From CAZKUR01 sp964556005 (lineage in GTDB: Bacteria; Bacteroidota; Ignavibacteria; Ignavibacteriales; Ignavibacteriaceae), in contig CAZKUR010000009.1 of assembly GCA_964556005.1 (NCBI GenBank), positions 13,816-77,815 on the forward strand: a stretch of DNA of 64,000 bases. Direction: 5' to 3'. Numbering within the stretch: position 1 is the stretch's first letter; the number at the start of each line of letters is the position of its first letter. Shown piece by piece: positions 44,646 through 53,734 of this stretch. A model generated the notes under the pieces. It did not search any database and was not told the DNA's origin. It saw only the letters and a list, made by a program, of their open reading frames with translations. Position numbers and translations under genes: made by a program.

Positions 44646-45269
44646 CTAATCTTTTAATTTTTCAAAGTTATTTACATAAACCTGCAGCACTTCCCTGCCC
44701 TTTCTCGGTTTAATCGAATTTATTTTTGTACTTGATAATTCCAGCGACAAATATTTTGAAAATATTCTGTAAGTATCGATTAAATTTATTCCGAACGGAG
44801 GTCCGCCTTCCCTTTTTTCTACTGGAAACCATAATGCAATTAATTTTCCATTTGGTTTAAGCAATTCGGCAATTTTTTTTGCATATTCTTCCCTTCTTGA
44901 AGGATTGAATGCACAGTATGTTGTATAATCGTAAACATAATCGAAGGCAGCATTATAATATCCATCAAGTTTAAAAATATCCGACTGAATAAATTTTACA
45001 TTCGCGTTTTCTTTTTCTGCCAAATTTTCGGCGAATTCATTTGCAATGGAAGAAAAGTCAACACCGGCTACTTCATATCCTTCTTGATATGCAGAGATCG
45101 CGTCATACCCTTTACCACTTCCTGAAATCAGAATTTTGCCGGGCCTCATAAACTTTTCATCTTTTAATAATTCGACAAAAACCCGGTTCGGACCTTTTAA
45201 ATCCCAGTTTATTTTTTCATTTCTGTATATTTCATCCCAGAAGACAGGATTGTTAACATTTGTACTCAA
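44646..45269 (-). CDS. TPMT-family SAM-dependent methyltransferase
   Basis: The 207-residue protein opens F-W-D-E-I-Y with I-N-W-D (about 10-20), as in the thiopurine S-methyltransferase family. SAM motif I is I-S-G-S-G-K-G-Y-D-A (about 48-57), followed by G-V-D-F-S, F-D-Y-V-Y-D-Y-T-T-Y-C-A and F-P-V-E-K-R-E-G-G-P-P-F (about 148-159), a typical TPMT closing loop. Substrates in bacteria include thiols, halides and metalloids; none can be inferred here. Confidence 0.85.
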   Translation of the reverse strand: MSTNVNNPVFWDEIYRNEKINWDLKGPNRVFVELLKDEKFMRPGKILISGSGKGYDAISAYQEGYEVAGVDFSSIANEFAENLAEKENANVKFIQSDIFKLDGYYNAAFDYVYDYTTYCAFNPSRREEYAKKIAELLKPNGKLIALWFPVEKREGGPPFGINLIDTYRIFSKYLSLELSSTKINSIKPRKGREVLQVYVNNFEKLKD

Positions 45270-45341
45270 GATATACCATTTGAATTGTGAGTTGAAATTG
45301 AATTTTATATATTTAAATTAAACTCAAAAAAATAATCCGCT

Positions 45342-45986
45342 ATGAAAAGTTTAATTGTTACAATAATATTACTAATTCCTTTGCTAAATGTAAACGCTCA
45401 GGGTATCGGCGAATTAGCTCCCGAAAAAAAACCTGAAGTCTTTCCAAATAATGCATTCGGCGCCGACATTATGTTCAGTGACGGCGGGCTCGGATTAGGT
45501 ACTTTTTATAGAAGGCAGGTCGGCCAGGATATAACTTTGTTTACAGATTTCTCAATCTCGGAATATAAAGATGCAAGAGAATTTAATTACATAGATATTT
45601 ATGGACAGACTTATACGGTTGGGAAAAAGAACAGGGTGTTTCTATTGCCAGTTAATTTTGGAATGCAGTACAGGTTATTTGAAAATACGCTCACTGATAA
45701 TTTGAGGCCCTATATTAATATTGGTGTTGGCCCATCCATCGTTGTTACTACTCCATATGATAAAGAATATATCAGTGCATTCGGTAAGGCCCAAGCAAAG
45801 TACACGGTTGGTGGGTATATCGGTTTTGGAGCTAATTTCGGTTTAGATAAATCAAGCCTCGTAGGATTGAATTTCCGTTATTATATAATCCATTTTTTTC
45901 AAAGAGGTGTCGAAAGTCTTTACGGAAAATTCAACCAAGATTTAGGCGGATTTTATTTAACCATTAACCTCGGGATGATGTATTGA
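45342..45986 (+). CDS. exported outer-membrane beta-barrel-like protein
   Basis: The 214-residue protein has a signal peptide (about 1-19, ending N-V-N-A-Q). The mature part alternates hydrophobic and polar residues with frequent glycines and aromatic girdles (G-L-G-L-G-T-F-Y-R-R, F-G-M-Q-Y-R-L-F, V-G-G-Y-I-G-F-G-A-N-F-G) and ends Y-L-T-I-N-L-G-M-M-Y, as expected for an eight-strand outer-membrane barrel. No specific family is recognised. Its stop overlaps the TTG start of the DUF2461 gene. Confidence 0.7.
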   Translation: MKSLIVTIILLIPLLNVNAQGIGELAPEKKPEVFPNNAFGADIMFSDGGLGLGTFYRRQVGQDITLFTDFSISEYKDAREFNYIDIYGQTYTVGKKNRVFLLPVNFGMQYRLFENTLTDNLRPYINIGVGPSIVVTTPYDKEYISAFGKAQAKYTVGGYIGFGANFGLDKSSLVGLNFRYYIIHFFQRGVESLYGKFNQDLGGFYLTINLGMMY

Positions 45987-46711
45987 GCAAAGATATCCCT
46001 GAGTTTTCAGGTTTTAATAAAGAGACTTTCAAATTTCTTACTTCTCTCGAAAAAAATAATAATACCAAATGGTTTGCCGCCAATCATGATATATACGAGA
46101 ACTATTTAGTTATTCCTTCCAAGTCCTACGTATCATCGATGGAGGAATTTTTTAACCAGCTTAATCCTTCCATCAGAACAGAACCGAAGTTCAACAAGAC
46201 AATAATGCGAATTAGTAAGGATATGCGATTTGCAAAAGGCGATCCGTATAAAAATTTTTTTCTTATTCATTTTGGAAGATTCAAGATGGACAGCGAGTTT
46301 TATGTCTACATTAGTAAAATCGGAGTAGAATACGGATTGTTCATAAACTGTACTGATGGTGATGGATTATATTTTAATCAAAACGTGAAGACATTCAGGA
46401 AAGAAATAATAGATGTGTTTTCCCGCTTTAGACTAAACGGCAAATTCGGGCTGCAAAAAATGGATAAGTCGCCTGAGGATGTTATAAAAAAGTTTAATGC
46501 GAATAAACATTTTGAAAAGCTCGAAGGCATAAAATACATTATCTTTCAAACCTTCAGGCCGAAAAACGATAAATTAATATACACCCCGAATTTTCTAACT
46601 GAGACAATAAAAATTTTTTCACGGCTTTATCCGCTTTACTGTTTCACAATTTCCGATGAGCCTCTGAAACTTATCGATGAGTTCGTAGAACGGCTTGGTG
46701 TGGCAAACTAA
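45983..46711 (+). CDS. DUF2461 / TIGR02453 family protein
   Basis: The 242-residue cytoplasmic protein has the family opening F-S-G-F-N-K-E-T-F-K-F-L with N-N-x-K-W-F (about 24-29), then R-I-S-K-D-M-R-F-A-K-G-D-P-Y-K (about 75-89). These features define DUF2461, a widespread family without known activity. It starts at TTG overlapping the previous stop by TTGA; no ATG near the N-terminus preserves the motif. Confidence 0.83.
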   Translation: MSKDIPEFSGFNKETFKFLTSLEKNNNTKWFAANHDIYENYLVIPSKSYVSSMEEFFNQLNPSIRTEPKFNKTIMRISKDMRFAKGDPYKNFFLIHFGRFKMDSEFYVYISKIGVEYGLFINCTDGDGLYFNQNVKTFRKEIIDVFSRFRLNGKFGLQKMDKSPEDVIKKFNANKHFEKLEGIKYIIFQTFRPKNDKLIYTPNFLTETIKIFSRLYPLYCFTISDEPLKLIDEFVERLGVAN

Positions 46712-46915
46712 AGCAAGTAAAAAATAAATTTATCCCACCTAACCTCGGCATTGGTGGAAAGTCAAAAATAAATTTTAAGTTTTAGAGATAACATTTTTTG
46801 CAGCATAGAAAGATATCATTTCCATCCTGTTAATTTCCTGCCTCACAATACTCATTTAGTAAATAAACTGCGTATTGGTTAAATTCACGTGAGTAGAAAA
46901 AATTTTTAATTCCCT

Positions 46916-48328
46916 ATGTTTAACATTAACGACTTCGCAAACGGGCTATCGTACGAATATTTATCTTTTTGTGAAAAAGGTTTAAATAAACCCCGGATAA
47001 AACATTCCGATATTATTCCTCTCATAGATTTTATTAAACAGAAACATATTTTTACGGTAAGTTCGGCAGGAAAATCAATACAAGGAAGGGATATTTCACT
47101 TATCGCGTACGGCAAAGGGAAGAAAAAAATTTTTCTCTGGTCGCAGATGCACGGCGATGAACAGACTGCCACAAAAGCAATTTTCGATATTTTTAATTTC
47201 CTGCTTGATAATATTCACTTCAACGAAGTGAAGGATATTCTATACAATAATTTAAAAATATTCTTTATGCCGATGGTTAACCCTGACGGCGCTGAACTGT
47301 TTCAAAGAAGAAATTCATATCAAATCGATTTAAACAGGGATGCTAAAAGTCTGCAAAGTAAAGAAGCGCAAATTTTAATGAAAGCGTTCCATGAGATCAA
47401 GCCGCATTTCGGATTCAACCTGCACGATCAAAATATTCATTATGCAGCAGGCAAAGGCAGTCTTCCCGCATCTATTTCTTTACTCGCACCCCCCATCGAT
47501 CATGAAAATACAATCAGAGAAAACAGGAAAAATGCGATGAAGCTGATTGTCGATATTTATTCTCTGCTGAATAATTTTATTCCGGGCCATGTAGCAAAGT
47601 ACCCTGATGATTTTGAGCTTCGTGCTTTCGGTGATGTTTTTCAAAAATTAGGAATGAGTACTATTCTTATCGAATCCGGGGGATGGAAAAATGATCCGGG
47701 TAAGCAATTAATAAGAAAAATTAACTTCATTATTCTGTTAACGTCTTTTCTAAACGTTGCGCAGGAACATTACAAGAAAGCCCGTTTAAAGTTTTATAAT
47801 TCTATTCCGGAGAATAAAGAAATTTTATTTGATTTGCTGTTAAAAAATTTAAAGTACAGAAAAGATGAAAAAGAATTTATTGTTGATCTTGGTATAAACC
47901 TGGAAGAAATTCCCGTCGAAGGTTCTAATGAAATTTTTTATAAAGGAACTCTTGTCGACTTCGGCGACCTTTCAACATTTTACGGGTACAAAGAAATCGA
48001 TCTTTCAGGTTATGAAGTTAAACCGGGAAAGATTTATCCGCAGCAAATCAATTCAATTGAAAATTTACACGGTTTTGATTTTCAAAAAATTTATTCTGAG
48101 GGTTGTACAAGCTTTTTCTGTCCTTCAAACGAATTAAAAACAGGAATTGTTCCTTACCCTATTAACATCCAGCCGGTTAATGAAATTAAAAAAGAAATTG
48201 AGCTGAACAATACAGCCGATTATGTTATTCTAAAAAACAACAAAGTGCATTATGTAGTTATTAACGGATTTTTGTACAACTTAATTGCCGATTCGGGTGA
48301 AATTAAAAATGGAGCAGTGCTTAAATAA
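46916..48328 (+). CDS. M14-family zinc carboxypeptidase
   Basis: The 470-residue protein has the M14 metal site in S-Q-M-H-G-D-E-Q (about 78-85), a G-x-D-L-N-R-like loop (Y-Q-I-D-L-N-R-D, about 138), the third ligand His in N-L-H-D-Q (about 165) and a catalytic Glu in I-L-I-E-S-G-G (about 258). There is no signal peptide, so it is probably cytoplasmic; a peptidoglycan-fragment or peptide-trimming role is possible. A C-terminal extension of about 150 residues is unrecognised. Confidence 0.85.
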   Translation: MFNINDFANGLSYEYLSFCEKGLNKPRIKHSDIIPLIDFIKQKHIFTVSSAGKSIQGRDISLIAYGKGKKKIFLWSQMHGDEQTATKAIFDIFNFLLDNIHFNEVKDILYNNLKIFFMPMVNPDGAELFQRRNSYQIDLNRDAKSLQSKEAQILMKAFHEIKPHFGFNLHDQNIHYAAGKGSLPASISLLAPPIDHENTIRENRKNAMKLIVDIYSLLNNFIPGHVAKYPDDFELRAFGDVFQKLGMSTILIESGGWKNDPGKQLIRKINFIILLTSFLNVAQEHYKKARLKFYNSIPENKEILFDLLLKNLKYRKDEKEFIVDLGINLEEIPVEGSNEIFYKGTLVDFGDLSTFYGYKEIDLSGYEVKPGKIYPQQINSIENLHGFDFQKIYSEGCTSFFCPSNELKTGIVPYPINIQPVNEIKKEIELNNTADYVILKNNKVHYVVINGFLYNLIADSGEIKNGAVLK

Positions 48329-48370
48329 ATAATAATTTTTTTCATATTAAGATTTCAAATTAATCGAAAT

Positions 48371-49171
48371 ATGTTCTTTAATAATAGTTTATTTACAAAA
48401 TATAATATCGAGTTAGAGTTAAAGAAAAAATTTAAAATTGCGGCTGAAAAAAAGATTGGCGAGCTTTATACTGCAACATTTTTCATGACATCAAATAAAA
48501 AAAATGCATATAAATTATTTGCAGAATGTCTTGAAGATGCCGTTAAATTTTTACCACATCTTGATGAAAAAATTGACATTGATAGATGGCTTTTCAGAAT
48601 TTTAATAAACAAAATCAGAACGAAATATTCGCTTAACTCTTATTCGGTTGATTATGAGAAAATTGAATCGAAGTTCTGCAAAATTATTGATTGGATATCA
48701 GGCAAAAAAGAAATCGATGAAAAAATTTTTTCAATTAAATCAAATCAAATAAAAGATTTAATATCAAACCTTCCGGCTGATTTAAAAATGTCTCTCCTTT
48801 TAAATGATATTTTAGGGAAAACATTTAAAGAAGCTTCAGATATTATAGACATGCCTGTTGACGTAATGGCTTTAAGAATAAATTATGCGAGAAAGTTTTT
48901 TTTTATAGCAGGTTCGTTTCATCAAAATAATATTTATCCCGAACAGGAAAAATTTAATTATGAATCCGAAATACTGATTGCTAAATTAGTCGAAGGAGAA
49001 TTAAACGATAGTGCGCTGAGATCAAATATTAAAAAATTAATTGATGAAAATAAAAAAATAGAATTAAGTGTTTATATTCAAACTAAAATTAAGCAATTAT
49101 TATCCGGGAATAAGGATGAATTTTTAATAAACTTGAGAACTAAAGATAAGCTGCTTAATTTGTTGAATTAA
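48371..49171 (+). CDS. divergent ECF sigma-like protein with possible fused anti-sigma domain
   Basis: The 266 residues contain a degenerate sigma region 2 (about 40-95, with I-D-R-W-L-F-R-I-L-I-N-K-I) and region 4 (about 125-175, with L-I-S-N-L-P-A-D-L-K and a helix-turn-helix at T-F-K-E-A-S-D-I-I-D-M-P-V-D-V). The extra C-terminal 65 residues include I-A-K-L-V-E-G-E-L-N-D and helices that resemble the cytoplasmic part of the anti-sigma factor at 2469-2987 (Y-I-E-G-E-L-D). If so, sigma and inhibitor lie in one chain with no membrane anchor. Region 2 differs from typical ECF factors, so polymerase binding is not assured. Confidence 0.6.
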   Translation: MFFNNSLFTKYNIELELKKKFKIAAEKKIGELYTATFFMTSNKKNAYKLFAECLEDAVKFLPHLDEKIDIDRWLFRILINKIRTKYSLNSYSVDYEKIESKFCKIIDWISGKKEIDEKIFSIKSNQIKDLISNLPADLKMSLLLNDILGKTFKEASDIIDMPVDVMALRINYARKFFFIAGSFHQNNIYPEQEKFNYESEILIAKLVEGELNDSALRSNIKKLIDENKKIELSVYIQTKIKQLLSGNKDEFLINLRTKDKLLNLLN

Positions 49172-49270
49172 TAATTTGTAAATACATACTCTTTATTTCA
49201 TTTTTATTCTTATATGGAAGTAATTGCATAGGAACAGAAAATTCTTTATCAATAAAAGGAAAGCAAATTT

Positions 49271-49729
49271 ATGTTTACCATTAAAAACATTCTTCTGCCG
49301 ACAGACTTAAGCAAGACATCATTAACTGCTGCAAATTATGCTATCGACATTGCGGCACAATATAATGCAAAAATTCACTTGCTATATGTTTTGGAGAAAA
49401 CACCTCCAATTTTGGCAATTAGGTCGCTGGATCTTTCACAAGAAAAAATCCTCAAAGAAATAGAAGAGGATGCTAAAAGTCAGTTAGATGAAGTTTTACA
49501 AAAAATAAAACAGATAAACGACAAAGTAGAGGTTTTACCTTTTATAAAAAAAGGATTGGATTACGAGGAAATAATAGATTATTCAAAGGATGCAAAAATC
49601 GATGTAATAGTCATTGCCACACACGGAAGAACAGGATTGCTACACACATTATTGGGCAGTGTTGCCGAAAAGGTTATTAGATATTCAAAAATACCGGTAC
49701 TTGTAATAACTCCTACAGAAAGTAAGTAA
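49271..49729 (+). CDS. universal stress protein, UspA family
   Basis: The 152-residue single-domain protein starts K-N-I-L-L-P-T-D-L-S-K-T-S and ends with the ATP-binding signature T-H-G-R-T-G-L-L-H-T-L-L-G-S-V-A-E-K-V (about 117-135), followed by P-V-L-V-I. It is the ATP-binding type. It has its own upstream gap and no obvious partner. Confidence 0.92.
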   Translation: MFTIKNILLPTDLSKTSLTAANYAIDIAAQYNAKIHLLYVLEKTPPILAIRSLDLSQEKILKEIEEDAKSQLDEVLQKIKQINDKVEVLPFIKKGLDYEEIIDYSKDAKIDVIVIATHGRTGLLHTLLGSVAEKVIRYSKIPVLVITPTESK

Positions 49730-49848
49730 TAACTTAATTCGGTTCTTTTTACATGTTGAAGCCGCTATGATGAACAGTTATTTAAATTGATTTTTCATGC
49801 TATCTTTAATATATTTAAACTTGCTTAAATCTATAAGAAGGTACGAAT

Positions 49849-50229
49849 GTGGCTAGAATAAAAAATGTAGAGGCTTTTTGTTCGTTTTGTAATACCATTA
49901 CAAAGATGGAACTTGCCGGAGAGGCAGCAACAAACGGAGACACGAATAAAAGATGGGCAAAGTGTAAAAAGTGTAAACAAATGATTATGATAAATCTTGA
50001 TGTCGACGTAAAAGACAACAAGCCTTCACTCGAAGGAATTGAAAACGAAGATTGCAAAATTTATTCGCCGGATAAAACTTTTGAAATCGGTGAACCGATT
50101 TATCACCAGGACTGGGATGATTTTGGAAGAGTTGTTTCAAAAGATGTTTTATCCAACGGACAGCGTTCTATTTCGGTTGAATTTCAAAAATTAGGAACAA
50201 AAAAATTAATTGAAAAATTACAATCATAA
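49849..50229 (+). CDS. zinc-ribbon protein upstream of rpsU
   Basis: The ORF starts at GTG with AAGG upstream. The 126-residue product begins with a zinc ribbon (C-S-F-C at about 11-14 and C-K-K-C at about 40-43). After a linker comes a small beta domain with G-E-P-I-Y-H-Q-D-W-D-D-F-G-R-V-V-S and I-S-V-E-F-Q-K-L-G-T-K-K-L, reminiscent of the small tudor-like module at the end of PcrA/UvrD. It ends 24 bases before rpsU, so both are probably on one transcript. A nucleic-acid or RNA-polymerase-binding role is inferred only. Confidence 0.65.
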   Translation: MARIKNVEAFCSFCNTITKMELAGEAATNGDTNKRWAKCKKCKQMIMINLDVDVKDNKPSLEGIENEDCKIYSPDKTFEIGEPIYHQDWDDFGRVVSKDVLSNGQRSISVEFQKLGTKKLIEKLQS

Positions 50230-50242
50230 AACCAAACAAAGC

Positions 50243-50250
50243 GAGGTGAT
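50243..50250 (+). promoter_or_regulatory. strong Shine-Dalgarno of rpsU deciding a TTG start
   Basis: GAGGTGAT is an eight-base match to the 16S rRNA 3' end, centred at a good distance before TTG (50254). No ATG lies near the start, so this site fixes the TTG. In Flavobacteriia, bS21 helps mask the anti-SD and rpsU keeps a strong SD for autoregulation; the same may hold here. Confidence 0.7.
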
Positions 50251-50253
50251 AAT

Positions 50254-50448
50254 TTGGTAGGCATAACGGTAGGCGAAAACGAATCAATTGATAAAGCTCT
50301 GAGGAGATTTAAGAAAAAATACGAGAGATCCGGAGTTCTTAAAGAATTTAAGAAGAGAACATTTTTCGTCAAGCCCTCCATTAAAAAAAGAATGGAAAAA
50401 ATGAAAGCTATTCGGCGCGCTCATCGCCAGGATACTATGGAACTATAA
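50254..50448 (+). CDS. rpsU: 30S ribosomal protein S21 (bS21)
   Basis: The 64-residue basic protein has the bS21 pattern G-E-N-E-S-I-D-K-A-L-R-R-F-K-K-K-Y-E-R-S-G (about 7-27) and K-R-T-F-F-V-K-P-S. bS21 binds the small subunit near the 16S 3' end and aids initiation. It starts at TTG with a near-perfect SD. A strong terminator follows. The preceding zinc-ribbon gene is probably co-transcribed. Confidence 0.96.
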   Translation: MVGITVGENESIDKALRRFKKKYERSGVLKEFKKRTFFVKPSIKKRMEKMKAIRRAHRQDTMEL

Positions 50449-50452
50449 TTTG

Positions 50453-50478
50453 AAGCCCCGTTCGCGGGGCTTTTTTTT
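50453..50478 (+). terminator. intrinsic terminator of rpsU
   Basis: AAGCCCCG and CGGGGCTT enclose a TTCG tetraloop and are followed by a run of Ts (50471-50478). This is a textbook terminator, five bases after the rpsU stop. Confidence 0.95.
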
Positions 50479-50934
50479 GATCACGTTATTACAGATCAAA
50501 CATTAACGATTTTAAATTTACGATGTATAAACAAATCAAAATCAAACTTCATAAATCGTTAATCAATATTATTCAATCCAAATGTTTAAAGTGTTATATT
50601 TCGATTGTTGAAGGTGATTACCTTCCAGGTGTTGCTAAAAAATTATTTTAAATTATAGTGCTTGCTATTCATTGATTTATTATCTTAATGAGAATAAAGC
50701 AGAAAATTTCTGGGATTTATTTGAGTTAATTTATAATCCGCTTCATTAAAGTTGAGTTCAATGTTCTTCGATATAAAATTTTCCCACATAAATTAACTTT
50801 TCCAATTTATTCTGCCTAATCTTGTAATTTTTTAATCCCGCTTTAGCGAAGCTCGCTCTCGGTGTCAAACAATCTGAAGCGGCTTTCAATTTTTTTACCT
50901 TCAATATTTTAATTAAACAAAATCACATCAGCAT
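50479..50934. other. gene-free region between rpsU and the LOG gene
   Basis: These 456 bases contain many stops in all frames. The only structures seen are GAAGGT/ACCTTC around GATT (50610-50625) and a short AGCGA/TCGCT stem near 50843. Both neighbours point toward this gap (rpsU rightward, LOG leftward), so it is a convergent spacer. I find no RNA gene or remnant that I can name. Confidence 0.5.
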
Positions 50935-51789
50935 TTATTTTAAATTCAGCTTCGGCTCGCCGATATCATTTGCTTCTTTTAGGTAATGCCGTTCAAAATG
51001 ATTTGTAATAGCCTTGAAAGCTTCATCAACCGAATTGACAAATTTGAAATTATCCAAATCGCTTTGTGAAATCACACCATGTTCGACCAGTCCTTTAAAA
51101 TTGATGACGCTCTTCCAGTATTTTTCATCGTACACAACAAGCATCATTTTCTTTTTTATTTTCCCGGTTTGGAGCAAAGTGAGTATTTCGAAAAACTCAT
51201 CCATAGTGCCGAATCCACCGGGAAAAACAATTAAGCATTTGGCAAGATAAGCAAACCAGAATTTTCTCATAAAAAAGTAATGAAATTCAAAGCTCAATTC
51301 GCGGGAGACATATTTATTTACAAATTGTTCGAAGGGAATGCTGATATTTAAACCGATTGAAAAACCTCCTGCCAGTTTCGCACCTTTGTTGGCGGCTTCC
51401 ATTATTCCGGGCCCTCCGCCAGTACAAATAATAAATCTTTTTGAATGCGTTCCCAGGCCTAAAGACCATTCGGTCAAACGTTTGGAAACCTCTACCGCAT
51501 CTTCATAATATTTCGACATTTCCAGATTATGCTGTGCAATTCTCAGCTTCTCGGCTAATTTCGTTGTTGAATTCGGATTGATTGTTTTAAATAAGTTATA
51601 TTCTTTCAAAGCTTCTTTTCTCGACATCAACCGCGCCGACCCGAAGAAGACAATTGTATCGACTATCTTATATTTTTTAAACTGGCTCTGCGGCTGAAGG
51701 TATTCGGAGAGCATTCTTACAATTCTGCCATCGGATGAATTTAGAAAACTTTCATTTTCATAAGCTTTGACAACTGCTTTTTTAGCCAT
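50935..51789 (-). CDS. LOG-family protein (cytokinin-activating-type nucleotide hydrolase)
   Basis: The 284-residue protein carries F-F-G-S-A-R (about 48-53), G-G-G-P-G-I-M-E-A-A-N-K-G-A (about 123-136) and the LOG signature P-G-G-F-G-T-M-D-E-F-F-E (about 190-201). The family was once misnamed lysine decarboxylase; characterised members release ribose 5-phosphate from nucleoside monophosphates. It is longer than typical LOG proteins, matching the TIGR00730 long subgroup. No linked pathway genes. Confidence 0.88.
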   Translation of the reverse strand: MAKKAVVKAYENESFLNSSDGRIVRMLSEYLQPQSQFKKYKIVDTIVFFGSARLMSRKEALKEYNLFKTINPNSTTKLAEKLRIAQHNLEMSKYYEDAVEVSKRLTEWSLGLGTHSKRFIICTGGGPGIMEAANKGAKLAGGFSIGLNISIPFEQFVNKYVSRELSFEFHYFFMRKFWFAYLAKCLIVFPGGFGTMDEFFEILTLLQTGKIKKKMMLVVYDEKYWKSVINFKGLVEHGVISQSDLDNFKFVNSVDEAFKAITNHFERHYLKEANDIGEPKLNLK

Positions 51790-52017
51790 GATTTTCCTTT
51801 ATATTTCTTAACAGATTATTTGTTTTATTGAAGGTGGGATATAAAGTGCGCCTTTTATTTGTAGGGTAAAATTATATATTAGAAACAATTGATTAAAATT
51901 TGTTTTTCAGAATAAAAGAAATAAAACTTAATTTCATTATCAAAGATAAAATTCTTTGAAATATTTCCAAATTAAAAAAAGATTAAATCAGGACTTAGAA
52001 TACATAATTACAGTTTA

Positions 52018-53283
52018 ATGACGGATTTCCTTTTCAGAAAAAGTTTATGGCTGACAGCAATATTCTTCCTCGTTTCAATTCATGGATTTTGTTCTTCAAA
52101 AGATGAATTACGAAAAAATATTGAAAGTGTTTTAAACAGTCTTCCTTCTTCAACTCATGCAGCAATTCTAATATACAACCCTCTCAAACAGGATACAATT
52201 TATAAAACAAATATCTGTGAACCGATGATACCTGCTTCATGCACAAAGCTTTTTACTACCGCAACAGCACTATCGTTATTAGGAGGAGATTTCCATATCA
52301 GTACTAAAATTTTTACAGATGATAATAATATTAAAGACAACGTTATTAACGGGAATCTTTACATAAAAGGTTACGGTAATTCTACATTTAACGAATCCGA
52401 ACTTGATTCTTTAGCTCAATATATTGCAGGACTCGGCATTAAAAAAATTACCGGAGATGTTATCGGCGACGATTATTATTTCGATGAAATTTATGATAGG
52501 GATGATTGGATAAATGATGAGAACACTAATGTTAGACTTCCCCCTATTTCCGCACTTGTGTTGAACAGGAATAAAAAATTTATTTTTAAAAAACATAGAA
52601 GAAGGCTGAGAAGATATACTATAAATATTGAAAATCCGCCTCTTTATGTTGCTCAAAAATTATATGACGAGCTTAAAAGAAATAATATAATTATACAGGG
52701 AGAAGCTCTTAAAGGGACAACACCAGGAAATGTTTTACCGTTAGCCGAATCGTCAATCTCTTTAGGAAGATTGATAAAATTAATCAATAAACACAGCGAT
52801 AACTTTATGGCTGAATGCTTGTTTAAAACTTTGGGAGCAGAAATAAGCAAGAAGCAGGGAAATTCATTCTATTCGACGAAAACTATTCTTGAATTTATTC
52901 AGGATAACGAAATATATAATAAAGGTACTGAAGTTGTGGATGGTTCAGGTCTTTCGAGATTTGATAAAGTTACTGCGGCGGCATTCGGCGGGCTGCTGGA
53001 AAAAATGTATTTCGATTTGCCTCACTTCGAGGATTTTTACAATTCTTTAAGCATCGCCGGTGTTGACGGAACTCTTCGCCACAGAATGATGGGAACTGCG
53101 GCTCAAAATAATTTTCACGGAAAGACAGGGACTCTAAACGGCGTATCTTCTGTTTGCGGTTATCTGAAGAATAAAAAAGGCGAAGATATAATTGTAATTA
53201 TGTTATTTGAATTTGAACGCGGCGGCGCTTCTCTTCACCGCAGAATTCAGGATAAAATTATTGAAGAATTGTGCGAAGATTAA
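52018..53283 (+). CDS. dacB: D-alanyl-D-alanine carboxypeptidase/endopeptidase (PBP4, S13 family)
   Basis: The 421-residue periplasmic enzyme has a signal peptide (about 1-23) and the three penicillin-binding motifs: S-C-T-K (nucleophile Ser at about 72), S-D-N in K-H-S-D-N-F-M-A-E (about 263), and H-G-K-T-G-T-L (about 357-363). The large insertion between the first two motifs is typical of PBP4. It trims and cuts peptide crosslinks in peptidoglycan. It converges with secG. Confidence 0.93.
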   Translation: MTDFLFRKSLWLTAIFFLVSIHGFCSSKDELRKNIESVLNSLPSSTHAAILIYNPLKQDTIYKTNICEPMIPASCTKLFTTATALSLLGGDFHISTKIFTDDNNIKDNVINGNLYIKGYGNSTFNESELDSLAQYIAGLGIKKITGDVIGDDYYFDEIYDRDDWINDENTNVRLPPISALVLNRNKKFIFKKHRRRLRRYTINIENPPLYVAQKLYDELKRNNIIIQGEALKGTTPGNVLPLAESSISLGRLIKLINKHSDNFMAECLFKTLGAEISKKQGNSFYSTKTILEFIQDNEIYNKGTEVVDGSGLSRFDKVTAAAFGGLLEKMYFDLPHFEDFYNSLSIAGVDGTLRHRMMGTAAQNNFHGKTGTLNGVSSVCGYLKNKKGEDIIVIMLFEFERGGASLHRRIQDKIIEELCED

Positions 53284-53285
53284 TT

Positions 53286-53311
53286 AAAAAGCCCGCTTTA
53301 AGAGAGCGGGC
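53286..53311 (-). terminator. intrinsic terminator between secG and dacB
   Basis: GCCCGCT (53291-53297) and AGCGGGC (53305-53311) form a perfect stem with a 7-base loop. On the minus strand the stem is followed by TTTTT, so it mainly serves secG. On the plus strand a T-run appears only 12 bases later, so it may act weakly for dacB. Confidence 0.85.
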
Positions 53312-53328
53312 CTGATAAGAAAATTTTT

Positions 53329-53712
53329 TTATTTCTTTTGATTTTGCTGCGGATTCTGATTCTGCTGATTACCGTTGGTTTGCTGAGGAGGCAATTTCTG
53401 CTGCGGTAAAGTTGCATTTGGAGGAAGTGTCTGCTGGCCGGATTGCTGAATAATGCTCTGCCGTTGACTTTCGGTAGATTGACCCGGCAAAAAGAATAAA
53501 TTAGTTATTAAAGCCAAACCAGCCATAATACCGCCAAGCCACCAGGTTGCCTTACTTAGAAAATCGGCAGTTCTTCTTGAACCGAACATACTTCCCATGT
53601 TCGCACCGCCGAAGGTTCCTGCCAAACCTCCGCCTTTACTTGATTGCATTAAAACAATCACCATCAATAAAATTGACACCAACCCTGATAAAACCACCAA
53701 AACTAAATACAT
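53329..53712 (-). CDS. secG: preprotein translocase subunit SecG
   Basis: The 127-residue protein has two membrane helices (about 2-22 and 54-74) flanking the SecG loop S-S-K-G-G-G-L-A-G-T-F-G-G (about 24-36), then a Gln/Pro/Asn-rich tail of about 45 residues that is longer than usual. It belongs to the SecYEG channel, whose ATPase SecA is also encoded in this window. A tRNA gene lies just upstream in the same direction. Confidence 0.95.
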   Translation of the reverse strand: MYLVLVVLSGLVSILLMVIVLMQSSKGGGLAGTFGGANMGSMFGSRRTADFLSKATWWLGGIMAGLALITNLFFLPGQSTESQRQSIIQQSGQQTLPPNATLPQQKLPPQQTNGNQQNQNPQQNQKK

Positions 53713-53734
53713 ATTTTATTCTCCTTTATTTCCG

